A stretch of 37,869 bases of DNA from CAZIFG01 sp964539135. GTDB taxonomy: Bacteria; Margulisbacteria; Marinamargulisbacteria; GCA-2716485; CAZIFG01. Every line of letters starts with the position of its first letter. The first letter of the stretch is position 1. Of this stretch, positions 1 through 7,233 are shown one piece after another. A model generated the notes under the pieces. That model saw nothing but the letters and a program-made list of their open reading frames with translations, searched no databases and had not been told where the DNA came from. The DNA is taken from NCBI GenBank assembly GCA_964539135.1, contig CAZIFG010000017.1, forward strand, positions 1-37,869. The letters are read 5' to 3'. The position numbers were made by a program, and so were the translations under genes.

Positions 1-1
1 A

Positions 2-235
2 ACAAGCATGACGCCGGTGGAAGTCGAGAATACATCCGAACTAAATAATCTATTTCAATCGTTGTTTGGAGAACAAAAATACAGTTCTGTTCGTATAAAC
101 GTAGCCCCCATGAAAAATCCCCCCGCAGATACTAAAGCACCTATCGTATTCAAACCCACTGTTCCAGGTGAAACAATTTTCTTTGGAAAAGGAGGCCCAA
201 CTCAATCACTACCAAAAAACTCTGTAGTCTGTTAA
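2..235 (+). CDS. Hypothetical protein, C-terminal part (runs off the left edge)
   Basis: The reading frame is open to the left edge of the window, so this may be the 3' end of a longer gene. An ATG lies at position 8, but too little sequence precedes it to judge a ribosome binding site. The visible protein is about 75 residues, hydrophilic and rich in Asn, Ser and Pro, with a Lys-Gly-Gly segment near the end. I recognise no domain. It ends 8 bases before the end of the convergent cyclo-ligase gene. No function is proposed. Confidence 0.4.
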   Translation, partial: TSMTPVEVENTSELNNLFQSLFGEQKYSSVRINVAPMKNPPADTKAPIVFKPTVPGETIFFGKGGPTQSLPKNSVVC

Positions 236-243
236 AAAAGCGA

Positions 244-756
244 CTATCCCGCCAATGTTAATAAAGAGGGGGACACCGAAATAACTTCATCCATAGGAAC
301 ATCCCAGGTATTCACAGTGAGCGAGTCTATCATCTGAAAATCATAACAAAGGCCAATCTTGTAAGAGGGAATCGTGGCAAGCAATCGATCATAATGACCG
401 CCCCCACGCCCCATCCTATTATTTTTTAAATCAAACGCAACCCCTGGAACCAAAGACACATCAATTGCAGAATAGTCTGAAATAAAGTCCCCAATAGTGG
501 GTTCATAAACGCCATCTCTATTGGGTGTTACCGCTTCAAATTGAAGCAATTGGCGCAATAAATAGGATTCTTCAAACAAGCAGGGCACATACAACGAAAT
601 ACCATTTGCCAAACAATGATAAATAAACGGAGATAAATCCACTTCATTCCCCAAAGGCATATACAAATTAAGGGTCGAGGCGCGTCGAATACGCTCATGC
701 TTTAAAAGCGTCTGAGAAACCAATTGCCCAGCTGCCGCAACCTGACCCGGTGTCAA
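244..756 (-). CDS. ygfA: 5-formyltetrahydrofolate cyclo-ligase
   Basis: It converts 5-formyl-THF to 5,10-methenyl-THF using ATP, in cytoplasmic one-carbon metabolism. The diagnostic glycine-rich motif MGRGGGHYDR lies in the C-terminal half, followed by a GLCYDFQ segment and the family ending VPMDEV. The annotated start is a TTG. Family-like sequence (LRRSFIKKRVQL, matching the usual basic N-terminal helix) continues 15 codons upstream in the same frame, inside the end of leuB, where the only start-like codon is an ATT at 801-799. The true protein is therefore probably about 185 residues, the normal family size, and overlaps leuB. It is the last gene of the leuA-leuB-ygfA unit. The function call is firm; the start is not. 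Confidence 0.85.
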   Translation of the reverse strand: MTPGQVAAAGQLVSQTLLKHERIRRASTLNLYMPLGNEVDLSPFIYHCLANGISLYVPCLFEESYLLRQLLQFEAVTPNRDGVYEPTIGDFISDYSAIDVSLVPGVAFDLKNNRMGRGGGHYDRLLATIPSYKIGLCYDFQMIDSLTVNTWDVPMDEVISVSPSLLTLAG

Positions 757-785
757 CTGAACCCGCTTTTTAATAAAAGATCGTC

Positions 786-1886
786 TTAGTTCGTCTTTAA
801 TTGTGCTACCACCATGTCACCAATTTCTGATGTAGAATATCCCATTTTTGCCGCCTGCATGGATTTCATGCGCTGAATCACCTGAATTTTAGCGGCTTCA
901 ATCTGAGACGCCACTTCGGATTCTCCTAAAAAGTCCAGCATCATATGAGCGGCACCAATAGCCGCCATGGGATTAATCTGATTCAACCCCGTAAATGCAG
1001 GAGCTGTTCCACCAATAGGCTCAAACATAGACACCCCATTGGGATTAATATTGCCACTACCTGCAACCCCCATACCGCCCTGAGTCACTGCTGCCAAATC
1101 TGTAATAATATCGCCAAACATATTCCCCGTGACAATAACATCAAAAAGAGCAGGGTTTTCAACCATATAAATACACACTGCGTCGACATGAACATAGTCT
1201 GTTTTAACAGTGGGATAGTCCTGAGCAACTTCATTCACAACACGTTGCCACAAATCATAAACATAGGTCAGTACATTGGTTTTGCCACAAAGGGTCAATT
1301 TCCCCACAAATCCTTGGGCAATATCGGCATCCGAAAGTCCGCGCCAAGGGGCATTTTGATGCCGATTTAAAACACATTCAAAGGCATATCGCACACAACG
1401 CTCTACCTGTTTTCGGGAGTAAATCATCTGCTGAATGGCCACTTCATCCGCAGTACCCTTGTCCTGAAAAGAGCCCACACCCGTATAAAGCCCCCCTGTA
1501 TTTTCACGCACCACCACATAATCAATATCTTCTGGTTTAGCATCTTTTAAAGGTGTTGCCACATTGGGATAAAGGCGAACTGGTCTTAAATTAATATAAA
1601 GATCCAAGCCAAACCGCAATTTCAGCAAAATATCACGTTCAAGAATCCCCGGTTTAATATCTGGATGGCCAATAGCACCCAACAAAATCGCATCAAATTG
1701 ACGTAAGCCCTCCAATTCCGCATCTGTCATTGTAATTCCTGTTTCGAGATAGCGAGTGCCATTATAAGGCAACTCTGTAAATTGAAATTGCAAGGTCGAG
1801 CTTTCAACAGCACGAAGTACTTTTAACGCTTCTCGAATCACCTCTGGCCCTGTGCCATCTCCACCAATCACTGCGATCTGATACAT
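786..1886 (-). CDS. leuB: 3-isopropylmalate dehydrogenase (IPMDH/IDH family)
   Basis: It catalyses NAD-dependent oxidative decarboxylation of 3-isopropylmalate in leucine synthesis. The 366-residue protein begins with the family signature GGDGTGPEV (residues 8-16), has the substrate-loop arginines in LRPVRLYP, and carries the metal-binding GNMFGDIITDLAA block and the GGTAPAF segment near the C-terminus. GGMGVAGSGNINP resembles the divergent branch of this superfamily that also includes isocitrate and tartrate dehydrogenases, so motif reading alone does not fully fix the substrate. Its position 15 bases after leuA makes leucine synthesis by far the best reading. The ATG is preceded by GGAGG at good spacing. 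leuC and leuD are not in the window. Confidence 0.88.
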   Translation of the reverse strand: MYQIAVIGGDGTGPEVIREALKVLRAVESSTLQFQFTELPYNGTRYLETGITMTDAELEGLRQFDAILLGAIGHPDIKPGILERDILLKLRFGLDLYINLRPVRLYPNVATPLKDAKPEDIDYVVVRENTGGLYTGVGSFQDKGTADEVAIQQMIYSRKQVERCVRYAFECVLNRHQNAPWRGLSDADIAQGFVGKLTLCGKTNVLTYVYDLWQRVVNEVAQDYPTVKTDYVHVDAVCIYMVENPALFDVIVTGNMFGDIITDLAAVTQGGMGVAGSGNINPNGVSMFEPIGGTAPAFTGLNQINPMAAIGAAHMMLDFLGESEVASQIEAAKIQVIQRMKSMQAAKMGYSTSEIGDMVVAQLKTN

Positions 1887-1901
1887 CCTAAATCATTCCT
1901 C

Positions 1902-3440
1902 CTATAAGTTAGCTTTAATACGCTGTTGATGTCTACCCTGAAGCAATTTATTAACCGCCATGACATATCCCTTTGCCGAAGACACCAAAACATCCAAAGA
2001 GGCCCCTCTACCAGTGAAAAGACGCCCATTGTCCTTCAATCGAACCGTAACTTCACCCAAAGCATCTGTGCCACCTGTAACAGAATGCACCACATAATCT
2101 TCCAATTCGAAAGATTCTCCAATTAAGGCATCAATGGTTTTGTAAATAGCATCAACAGGCCCAGCACCCATGGCCTCTCCAGAAATAAGCTGACCTGATT
2201 TTTCAAGAGACACAAAAGCAGTCGGTTTTTCATTCATACCAGTTCGAACAGTTAAGTCAATCAACTGATACAGGGTATTTTCAGACAAATGCCCCTCATC
2301 ACAAACTAAGGCATGTAAATCCTCATCTAAAACCTCTTTCTTTTTATCAGCAACCGCCTTAAAGCGATCAAAAGCTTTATTTAAAGCCTCCGTAGAAAGC
2401 TCATAGCCTAAAAGTTTCAATTTTTCAGAAAAGGCGTGACGGCCCGAATGCTTACCTAAAACCAATACATTTTCAGTCAAGCCAATCATTTCGGCATCCA
2501 TAATTTCATACGTACGTTTTTGCTTCAAAATACCATCCTGATGAATACCTGCTTCATGAGCAAAGGCATTCGCACCCACAATCGCTTTATTTGGCTGAAC
2601 AAAAGACCCCGTAATCGTAGACACCAAACGAGACGTTTTCATGATCTCCTTAGTCTGAATACCCGTATGACAATTGAAAAAAGCATCCCGGGTTTTAAGC
2701 GCCATCACCACTTCTTCAAGAGCCGTATTACCTGCACGTTCGCCAATACCATTAATCGTACACTCAATTTGTGTCGCCCCAGACAAAACTCCCGCTAAGG
2801 CATTGGCCGTTGCAAGTCCTAAGTCATTGTGACAATGAACAGACAGGTCCACAGATTCAATCCCAATCACATGGTCCATTAAATAGCGAATAAGATCCCC
2901 AAATTCCTGAGGCGCCATATATCCAACCGTATCTGGAACGTTCAGCGTCGTAGCGCCTGCTTTAATAACTTCATTAAAAACACGCACTAAAAAATCGGGA
3001 TTCGAGCGCCCCGCATCTTCACAAGAAAATTCAACATCCGAGACAAAGGATTTGGCATGTTTAACAGCATTCACAGCTGTTTCCACCACCTGATCTTCTG
3101 TCATTTTAAGTTTATATTCCATATGAATAGGGGAGGTCGCTAAAAAGGTATGAATACGTCCTGACGCCGCCTGACGAATGGATTGCGCCGCAGCATCAAT
3201 ATCGATAAGTTTAGCACGCGAAAGACTACAAATCGTGGCATGCTTTACTTTTTTGGAAATATCCTCAATAGAGGCAAAATCGCCCGCAGAGCTAATGGCA
3301 AATCCAGCTTCGATAACATCCACACCCAACTTTTCAAGCTGCAAGGCAATTTCAGTTTTTTCTTGTTGATTCATAGAACAACCGGGAGATTGTTCTCCAT
3401 CACGTAATGTTGTATCAAAAATTTTAATTCGACGGCTCAT
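1902..3440 (-). CDS. leuA: 2-isopropylmalate synthase
   Basis: It catalyses the first committed step of leucine synthesis: acetyl-CoA plus 2-oxoisovalerate to 2-isopropylmalate. The 512-residue protein has the TIM-barrel start DTTLRDGEQSPG (residues 9-20), the metal-binding HCHND (H202, H204), the GERAGN loop (about 233) and HEAGIHQDG (about 295). A complete C-terminal leucine-binding regulatory domain begins at about residue 395, so feedback inhibition is expected. The ATG follows AGGAGGG at good spacing. It is cotranscribed with leuB. The leader upstream contains a possible leucine-rich leader peptide (see 3513-3578). Confidence 0.95.
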   Translation of the reverse strand: MSRRIKIFDTTLRDGEQSPGCSMNQQEKTEIALQLEKLGVDVIEAGFAISSAGDFASIEDISKKVKHATICSLSRAKLIDIDAAAQSIRQAASGRIHTFLATSPIHMEYKLKMTEDQVVETAVNAVKHAKSFVSDVEFSCEDAGRSNPDFLVRVFNEVIKAGATTLNVPDTVGYMAPQEFGDLIRYLMDHVIGIESVDLSVHCHNDLGLATANALAGVLSGATQIECTINGIGERAGNTALEEVVMALKTRDAFFNCHTGIQTKEIMKTSRLVSTITGSFVQPNKAIVGANAFAHEAGIHQDGILKQKRTYEIMDAEMIGLTENVLVLGKHSGRHAFSEKLKLLGYELSTEALNKAFDRFKAVADKKKEVLDEDLHALVCDEGHLSENTLYQLIDLTVRTGMNEKPTAFVSLEKSGQLISGEAMGAGPVDAIYKTIDALIGESFELEDYVVHSVTGGTDALGEVTVRLKDNGRLFTGRGASLDVLVSSAKGYVMAVNKLLQGRHQQRIKANL

Positions 3441-3512
3441 TTAAGACCCTCCTAATGATTAAATAGAGTAGCGCAGGGATAAAAAAAATAAAAGATGATG
3501 AAAAATACACGC

Positions 3513-3578
3513 TTATCCCCAGAAGGGGAGGAGAAGAAAACCTGAAGATAAAAGAAACCCAAAAGAGACGGTATTCAT
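3513..3578 (-). CDS. Candidate leuA leader peptide (21 codons)
   Basis: A 21-codon frame ends 72 bases before leuA on the same strand. It encodes five leucines, in the runs CTT-TTA and CTT-CTC-CTC, four phenylalanines and one tryptophan. It has no Shine-Dalgarno sequence, but a promoter-like pair sits so close that its transcript would start at or next to the ATG. The last codons form a small CCCC-TTCT-GGGG hairpin. The GGGATAA at the stop could alternatively pair with TTATCCC just before leuA, so mutually exclusive structures are possible. This fits attenuation of a leucine operon by ribosome stalling, but no classic GC-rich terminator with a U-run is present. It may be chance. Confidence 0.35.
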   Translation of the reverse strand: MNTVSFGFLLSSGFLLLPFWG

Positions 3579-3585
3579 GCCAAAA

Positions 3586-3614
3586 AGTCTACCAAAAGTC
3601 AGCAAAAAAATCAA
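3586..3614 (-). promoter_or_regulatory. Candidate promoter of leuA leader/leuAB
   Basis: On the minus strand TTGATT and TAGACT are separated by 17 bases, and TGG precedes the -10 (extended -10 like). The -10 ends 7 bases before the leader-peptide ATG, implying a near-leaderless transcript. Each box matches consensus at 4 of 6 positions, so support is moderate. Confidence 0.35.
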
Positions 3615-3657
3615 CAGGGCCTATTTCCGAAGACTATAAATGGACAAAGATCTCGAC

Positions 3658-3686
3658 TGGAAAAAAAGGCTTAAATTAGATATCAT
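3658..3686 (+). promoter_or_regulatory. Candidate promoter of xth-nth
   Basis: TGGAAA and TATCAT are 17 bases apart. The -10 ends only 6 bases before the xth ATG, and no Shine-Dalgarno sequence is visible, which suggests leaderless transcription. The -35 match is weak. Confidence 0.3.
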
Positions 3687-3692
3687 ACTCGA

Positions 3693-4457
3693 ATGATTAT
3701 TACCTCCTGGAACGTCAATGGAATACGTGCTGTCTATAATAAAGAAGCCTTTCAATCCTATATAAATGCCTATGATCCAGACATTCTCTTTTTACAAGAA
3801 ACAAAGGCGCATCCGGAACAATTACCCGAAGACCTTCTATCCGTAAGTGGTTACCATACAGAATGGATAGGGGCTGAAAAAAAGGGATACAGCAGCGTCG
3901 CCGTACTCACAAAAGAAAAACCCTTGTCAATAATCAGCACCTTAAATATCCCTAAATTTGATACTGAAGCGAGAATCATAGGCCTAGAATTCACAGATAA
4001 AGTCATCTTTGGCGTCTATTTCCCAAACAGCCAAAGAGAAGGCCGTCTTGACTATAAATTCGAATTTTACACTACCTTTTTTGACATGTGTCAAGAATAT
4101 CAAGATCAAGGAAAAGACATTATCGTCAGCGGCGACTTTAATACCGCTCACACTGAAATTGACTTAGCCCGCCCCAAAGAAAATGAAGAATCCGCAGGGT
4201 TTTTACCTGAAGAAAGGGCCTGGATGGATAAGTTATTTACAGAAATGGGCTACATTGATACCTTCAGACATTTCCATCCCCAAGAAAAAAATCATTATAC
4301 CTGGTGGAGTTATAGAGGCGGCGCAAGAGACCGGAATGTAGGATGGAGAATCGACTATGTAATCGTCAACCAATCTTTTATCCATAAAGTCAAAAACGCC
4401 TTTATTCATCACCAAGTGAAAGGATCCGATCACTGCCCTGTAGGCATTGAAATCTAA
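3693..4457 (+). CDS. xth: Exodeoxyribonuclease III / AP endonuclease
   Basis: It cleaves DNA at abasic sites in base-excision repair. The 254 residues match the ExoIII/APE1 fold throughout. N7 lies in SWNVNGIR, the metal-binding E36 in LQETKA, Y109 in VYFPN, D148 and N150 in SGDFNTAH, and the catalytic pair D246-H247 in the C-terminal SDHCPV. It is divergent from leuA and six bases upstream of nth, so AP-site processing and glycosylase genes form a pair. No Shine-Dalgarno sequence is seen before the ATG. Confidence 0.95.
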   Translation: MIITSWNVNGIRAVYNKEAFQSYINAYDPDILFLQETKAHPEQLPEDLLSVSGYHTEWIGAEKKGYSSVAVLTKEKPLSIISTLNIPKFDTEARIIGLEFTDKVIFGVYFPNSQREGRLDYKFEFYTTFFDMCQEYQDQGKDIIVSGDFNTAHTEIDLARPKENEESAGFLPEERAWMDKLFTEMGYIDTFRHFHPQEKNHYTWWSYRGGARDRNVGWRIDYVIVNQSFIHKVKNAFIHHQVKGSDHCPVGIEI

Positions 4458-4463
4458 AACAGA

Positions 4464-5090
4464 ATGAACGAGCCTCTCTCTATTTTTAAGGCACTCAAAA
4501 CCCATTACCCTCCGCTCACAACCTTTTTAGTCCATAAAAACCCATTTGAGCTTCTCATCGCTGTCATCTTATCGGCACAATGTACGGATGAGCGTGTCAA
4601 CGCTGTAACACCCGCTCTTTTTAAGGCCTTTCCAAACCCAGAAACAATGAGCCAAGGCCCTTTAGATAAAATCAAAAAACACATTCAATCTGTTAATTTT
4701 TTCAATACAAAAGCAGCCAACATCCAAAAAACAGCTCATATGCTGCACACCCAATACAAAGACAAGGTTCCCAACACATTAGAGGCCCTCATCGAACTTC
4801 CCGGCGTAGGCCGAAAAACAGCCAATGTCGTCTTAGGACAGGCATTCGGCATTCCAGGAATTACCGTCGATACCCACGTCAATAGAGTGTCCAGACGTTT
4901 AGGATTTACAAAAGAAAAAGAAGCAAAAAAAATAGAAAAAAATCTCATGAAAGTCTGGCCCAAAGAAACATGGATTGATTTTTCATCGCTTTTAATTCTG
5001 CACGGCAGAACTTTCTGTAAAGCCAGCAACCCAAAGTGCAGCGACTGCTTTCTAAACACACAATGTCCCAAAGTCAACATCCAAAAATAA
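4464..5090 (+). CDS. nth: Endonuclease III
   Basis: A DNA glycosylase/AP lyase that removes oxidised pyrimidines. The 208-residue protein has the helix-hairpin-helix LPGVGRKTAN (112-121) with catalytic K118, the catalytic D136 in VDTHVNR, and the four cysteines of the 4Fe-4S cluster at 185, 192, 195 and 201 (C-x6-C-x2-C-x5-C). It starts 6 bases after xth, forming a two-gene repair operon. The stop is followed within 5 bases by the first inverted-repeat element. No terminator is obvious. Confidence 0.95.
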   Translation: MNEPLSIFKALKTHYPPLTTFLVHKNPFELLIAVILSAQCTDERVNAVTPALFKAFPNPETMSQGPLDKIKKHIQSVNFFNTKAANIQKTAHMLHTQYKDKVPNTLEALIELPGVGRKTANVVLGQAFGIPGITVDTHVNRVSRRLGFTKEKEAKKIEKNLMKVWPKETWIDFSSLLILHGRTFCKASNPKCSDCFLNTQCPKVNIQK

Positions 5091-5094
5091 AAAA

Positions 5095-5237
5095 TGGGAC
5101 TGTTGCGAAATGCCTGCGTTTGGATCAGCTGCAAGGCATTCCGAGTTCGAAAGCCCGGAGTTTATTGTAATAAATGAGGACTTGAGGACGAAGATAACAC
5201 AGCAGATGGACAAAATAGGCGTTTTGCAACAGTCCCA
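5095..5237 (+). repeat. MITE-like inverted-repeat element, copy 1
   Basis: A 143-bp element bounded by TGGGACTGTTGC and GCAACAGTCCCA. The terminal inverted repeats match over about 20 bases with two mismatches. A second diverged copy lies at 7035-7174. The interior is conserved between copies (GAAAGCCCG block, AAATGAGGACTTGAG) and contains a hairpin TTTATT-GT-AATAAA at 5161-5174. No transposase is encoded. It sits between nth and the rplY promoter. Confidence 0.75.
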
Positions 5238-5251
5238 AAGGAATAGACCAC

Positions 5252-5280
5252 TTGCCTTAAAAACCCACATTCAGTATAAT
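5252..5280 (+). promoter_or_regulatory. Promoter of rplY-pyrB
   Basis: TTGCCT and a perfect TATAAT are separated by 17 bases, 47 bases before the rplY start and 14 bases after the inverted-repeat element. Good sigma-70 geometry. Confidence 0.65.
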
Positions 5281-5327
5281 ACCCCAACTAAAATTATGAA
5301 TTTGATGCCTGACTGAGGAGCACTGAA

Positions 5328-5987
5328 ATGGAATTAACCGCAAAAAAAAGATCAAAAACAGGAAAATCTGAAAATAAAAGATTACGAAAAGAGGGGCAAA
5401 TTCCAAGTGTAATCTATGGTCTAGACAAAGAAAGTACTGCTATTTCATTAACACGAACAGAACTTGAAAAGTTATACCGCGATTCAAAATCTAAAAATAC
5501 GATTTTCACCATGATGTTTGATGACAAGACAACAGAGCACGTCATCACATACAGAATTGATCGAGATGCACTGAGTTTAAAAATCACGCACGTCGATTTT
5601 TTAAGAGTCGATGACAACGCAGAAATCAAGGTCACCATTCCTATCGTTTACGAAGGCATCGCTCCAGGCACAAAAATGGGTGGGGTTCTCGTTAAGAAAA
5701 TGGATAAATTAGACATTAAATGTATTGCAAAAAGAATTCCACATCATATTACCATTGAATTAGGCTCCTTAGGATTGGGTCAATCTATCCGAATTAAAGA
5801 CATCCAAACAGGGGATAAATTTAAAATTCTAAGCCAGAGCGAAAACACAGTTGTGTTTATTGATTCTCCAAGAAATACAGAAGATGACTTAGATGAAGCA
5901 AGCGCAGAAACAGAAGGCGAAGAAACAGCAGCCGGAGAAACAGAGGCCGCAGAAACAGCCAAAACTCCTGCCGCAACAGAAGGCTAA
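5328..5987 (+). CDS. rplY: 50S ribosomal protein L25 (CTC/TL5 type)
   Basis: It binds 5S rRNA in the large ribosomal subunit. The N-terminal L25 domain opens with a basic stretch (KKRSKTGKSENKRLRKEG) and IPSVIYG, then a THVDFLRV strand. It continues into the TL5-type C-terminal beta domain with VTIPIVYEG and GVLVKK, and GLGQSIRI is typical of the long CTC form. The last ~35 residues are a low-complexity acidic Glu/Ala/Thr tail, common in this family and variable in length. The start follows GAGGAG at good spacing. It is probably cotranscribed with pyrB 22 bases downstream. Confidence 0.93.
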   Translation: MELTAKKRSKTGKSENKRLRKEGQIPSVIYGLDKESTAISLTRTELEKLYRDSKSKNTIFTMMFDDKTTEHVITYRIDRDALSLKITHVDFLRVDDNAEIKVTIPIVYEGIAPGTKMGGVLVKKMDKLDIKCIAKRIPHHITIELGSLGLGQSIRIKDIQTGDKFKILSQSENTVVFIDSPRNTEDDLDEASAETEGEETAAGETEAAETAKTPAATEG

Positions 5988-6009
5988 AAAATAAACAAGG
6001 GGCACAAAA

Positions 6010-6945
6010 GTGATCAACACACTGGAAGGTCGCGACATTATTTCGGCTGAGACTTTCACACGAGAAGATTTGGAATTAGTGCTTTCCGTTTCTTCAAAGA
6101 TGGAAGCCCTCATGAAAACAAAAGACGTACCGCCCCTTTTAAAGAACTATATCTTAGCCACCTTATTTTTTGAATCCAGCACAAGAACGCGTCTTTCATT
6201 TGAAGCGGCAATGCTAAGATTGGGTGGGCAAGTGATCAGTGTAGAACAAGCCTTATCCACCTCTCTAAAAAAGGGGGAAAGTCTTCACGACACGGCCAAA
6301 GTAGTGGGATCCTTTGCAGACGTCATTGCCGTCAGACATCCAGAGCCTTACTCGGCACAAACCATGGCAGATGCCTCAGACGCCATTGTGTTAAATGCAG
6401 GAGATGGCCCCAATGAACATCCAACACAAGCACTTCTAGATTTATACACCATTTTCAGTGAAAAAGGAAGAATTTCAGGCTTAAAAATTGGATTTATAGG
6501 CGATCTTCGTTACGGAAGAACCGTACATTCTCTCATTAAAATTCTACGCCATTACCCCATAGACTGTTATTTAATTTCGCCTCCAGAAATCACCATCCCC
6601 GATTACTACACACAGCTTTTAGAAGCTCAAAATTGCAAAGTCATTCAAACCCCCGATTTAAGCAGCAGCATCGGAGAGCTCGACGTTCTTTATGCGACTC
6701 GAATTCAAGAAGAACGATTCAAAGAACGTGCCCTATACGAAAAAATTAAAGATAAGTACCAATTGAACAATGCCGTTTTAATGCAATCCAAAAAAGACCT
6801 AACGTTACTACATCCACTTCCCAGGGTCTCTGAAATGGACACCGAACTGGATTTAGACCCAAAAGCGCGCTATTTCAAGCAAGCAACAAATGGAATTTAC
6901 GTCAGAATGGCCCTTCTTTCATTGGTACTAGGAAAAACCCTTTAG
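6010..6945 (+). CDS. pyrB: Aspartate carbamoyltransferase catalytic chain
   Basis: It makes N-carbamoyl-aspartate from carbamoyl phosphate and aspartate in pyrimidine synthesis. The 311 residues include the carbamoyl-phosphate motif FESSTRTR (54-61), the loop lysine near 87-88, the VRHPEP arginine (109), HPTQALLD (137-144) and HPLPR in the aspartate domain. The start is GTG with AGGGG upstream. No pyrI regulatory subunit is adjacent. The stop codon lies inside a terminator hairpin. It is paired with rplY rather than with other pyr genes; pyrE and pyrF follow after glnA. Confidence 0.95.
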   Translation: MINTLEGRDIISAETFTREDLELVLSVSSKMEALMKTKDVPPLLKNYILATLFFESSTRTRLSFEAAMLRLGGQVISVEQALSTSLKKGESLHDTAKVVGSFADVIAVRHPEPYSAQTMADASDAIVLNAGDGPNEHPTQALLDLYTIFSEKGRISGLKIGFIGDLRYGRTVHSLIKILRHYPIDCYLISPPEITIPDYYTQLLEAQNCKVIQTPDLSSSIGELDVLYATRIQEERFKERALYEKIKDKYQLNNAVLMQSKKDLTLLHPLPRVSEMDTELDLDPKARYFKQATNGIYVRMALLSLVLGKTL

Positions 6946-6958
6946 TAAGGGCTTTTTT
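6938..6958 (+). terminator. Rho-independent terminator of rplY-pyrB
   Basis: The stem CCCTT-TAGT-AAGGG is followed by C and six T. The hairpin includes the pyrB stop codon in its loop. It is short but well formed. Confidence 0.7.
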
Positions 6959-6997
6959 AAAGAGAAACCCAAAAAATTGTCAATTCTCAAATGAGGA

Positions 6998-7026
6998 TTG
7001 AAAGTAAAGTCAAATTTTGGTAAAAT
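6998..7026 (+). promoter_or_regulatory. Promoter of glnA-pyrE-pyrF
   Basis: TTGAAA and TAAAAT are separated by 17 bases. The predicted start point falls at about 7033, within two bases of the left end of the second inverted-repeat element, so that element would make up most of the glnA 5' leader. Confidence 0.6.
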
Positions 7027-7034
7027 CTAAGAAA

Positions 7035-7174
7035 TTGGAACTGTTGCAAAACGCCTAAGTTTGGATCAGGTAGAAAGCATTCCGAATCCGAAAGCCCGAA
7101 GTTTATGATCATAAATGAGGACTTGAGAATGAAGAGAGCAGATCTCCAAAATAGGCATTTTGCAATAGTTCCAA
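7035..7174 (+). repeat. MITE-like inverted-repeat element, copy 2
   Basis: A 140-bp relative of the element at 5095-5237, bounded by TTGGAACTGTTGC and its diverged inverse ending AGTTCCAA. The terminal repeats match over about 21 bases with two mismatches. The central hairpin is TTTATG-AT-CATAAA (7102-7115). Compared with copy 1, a T-A pair has become G-C, a compensatory change. It lies between the glnA promoter and the glnA ribosome binding site. No coding capacity is evident. Confidence 0.75.
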
Positions 7175-7233
7175 ATTTAAAAATCTGCAGCAAATAACCT
7201 GTTGAGACTCAAGAATCAAAAGCGGAGGATAAG

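Noticed and set aside
5052..5270. Minus-strand frame similar in translation to another at 6987-7193
   Set aside because: The protein similarity follows from the two inverted-repeat DNA copies. Neither frame has a ribosome binding site, and both run across promoters.
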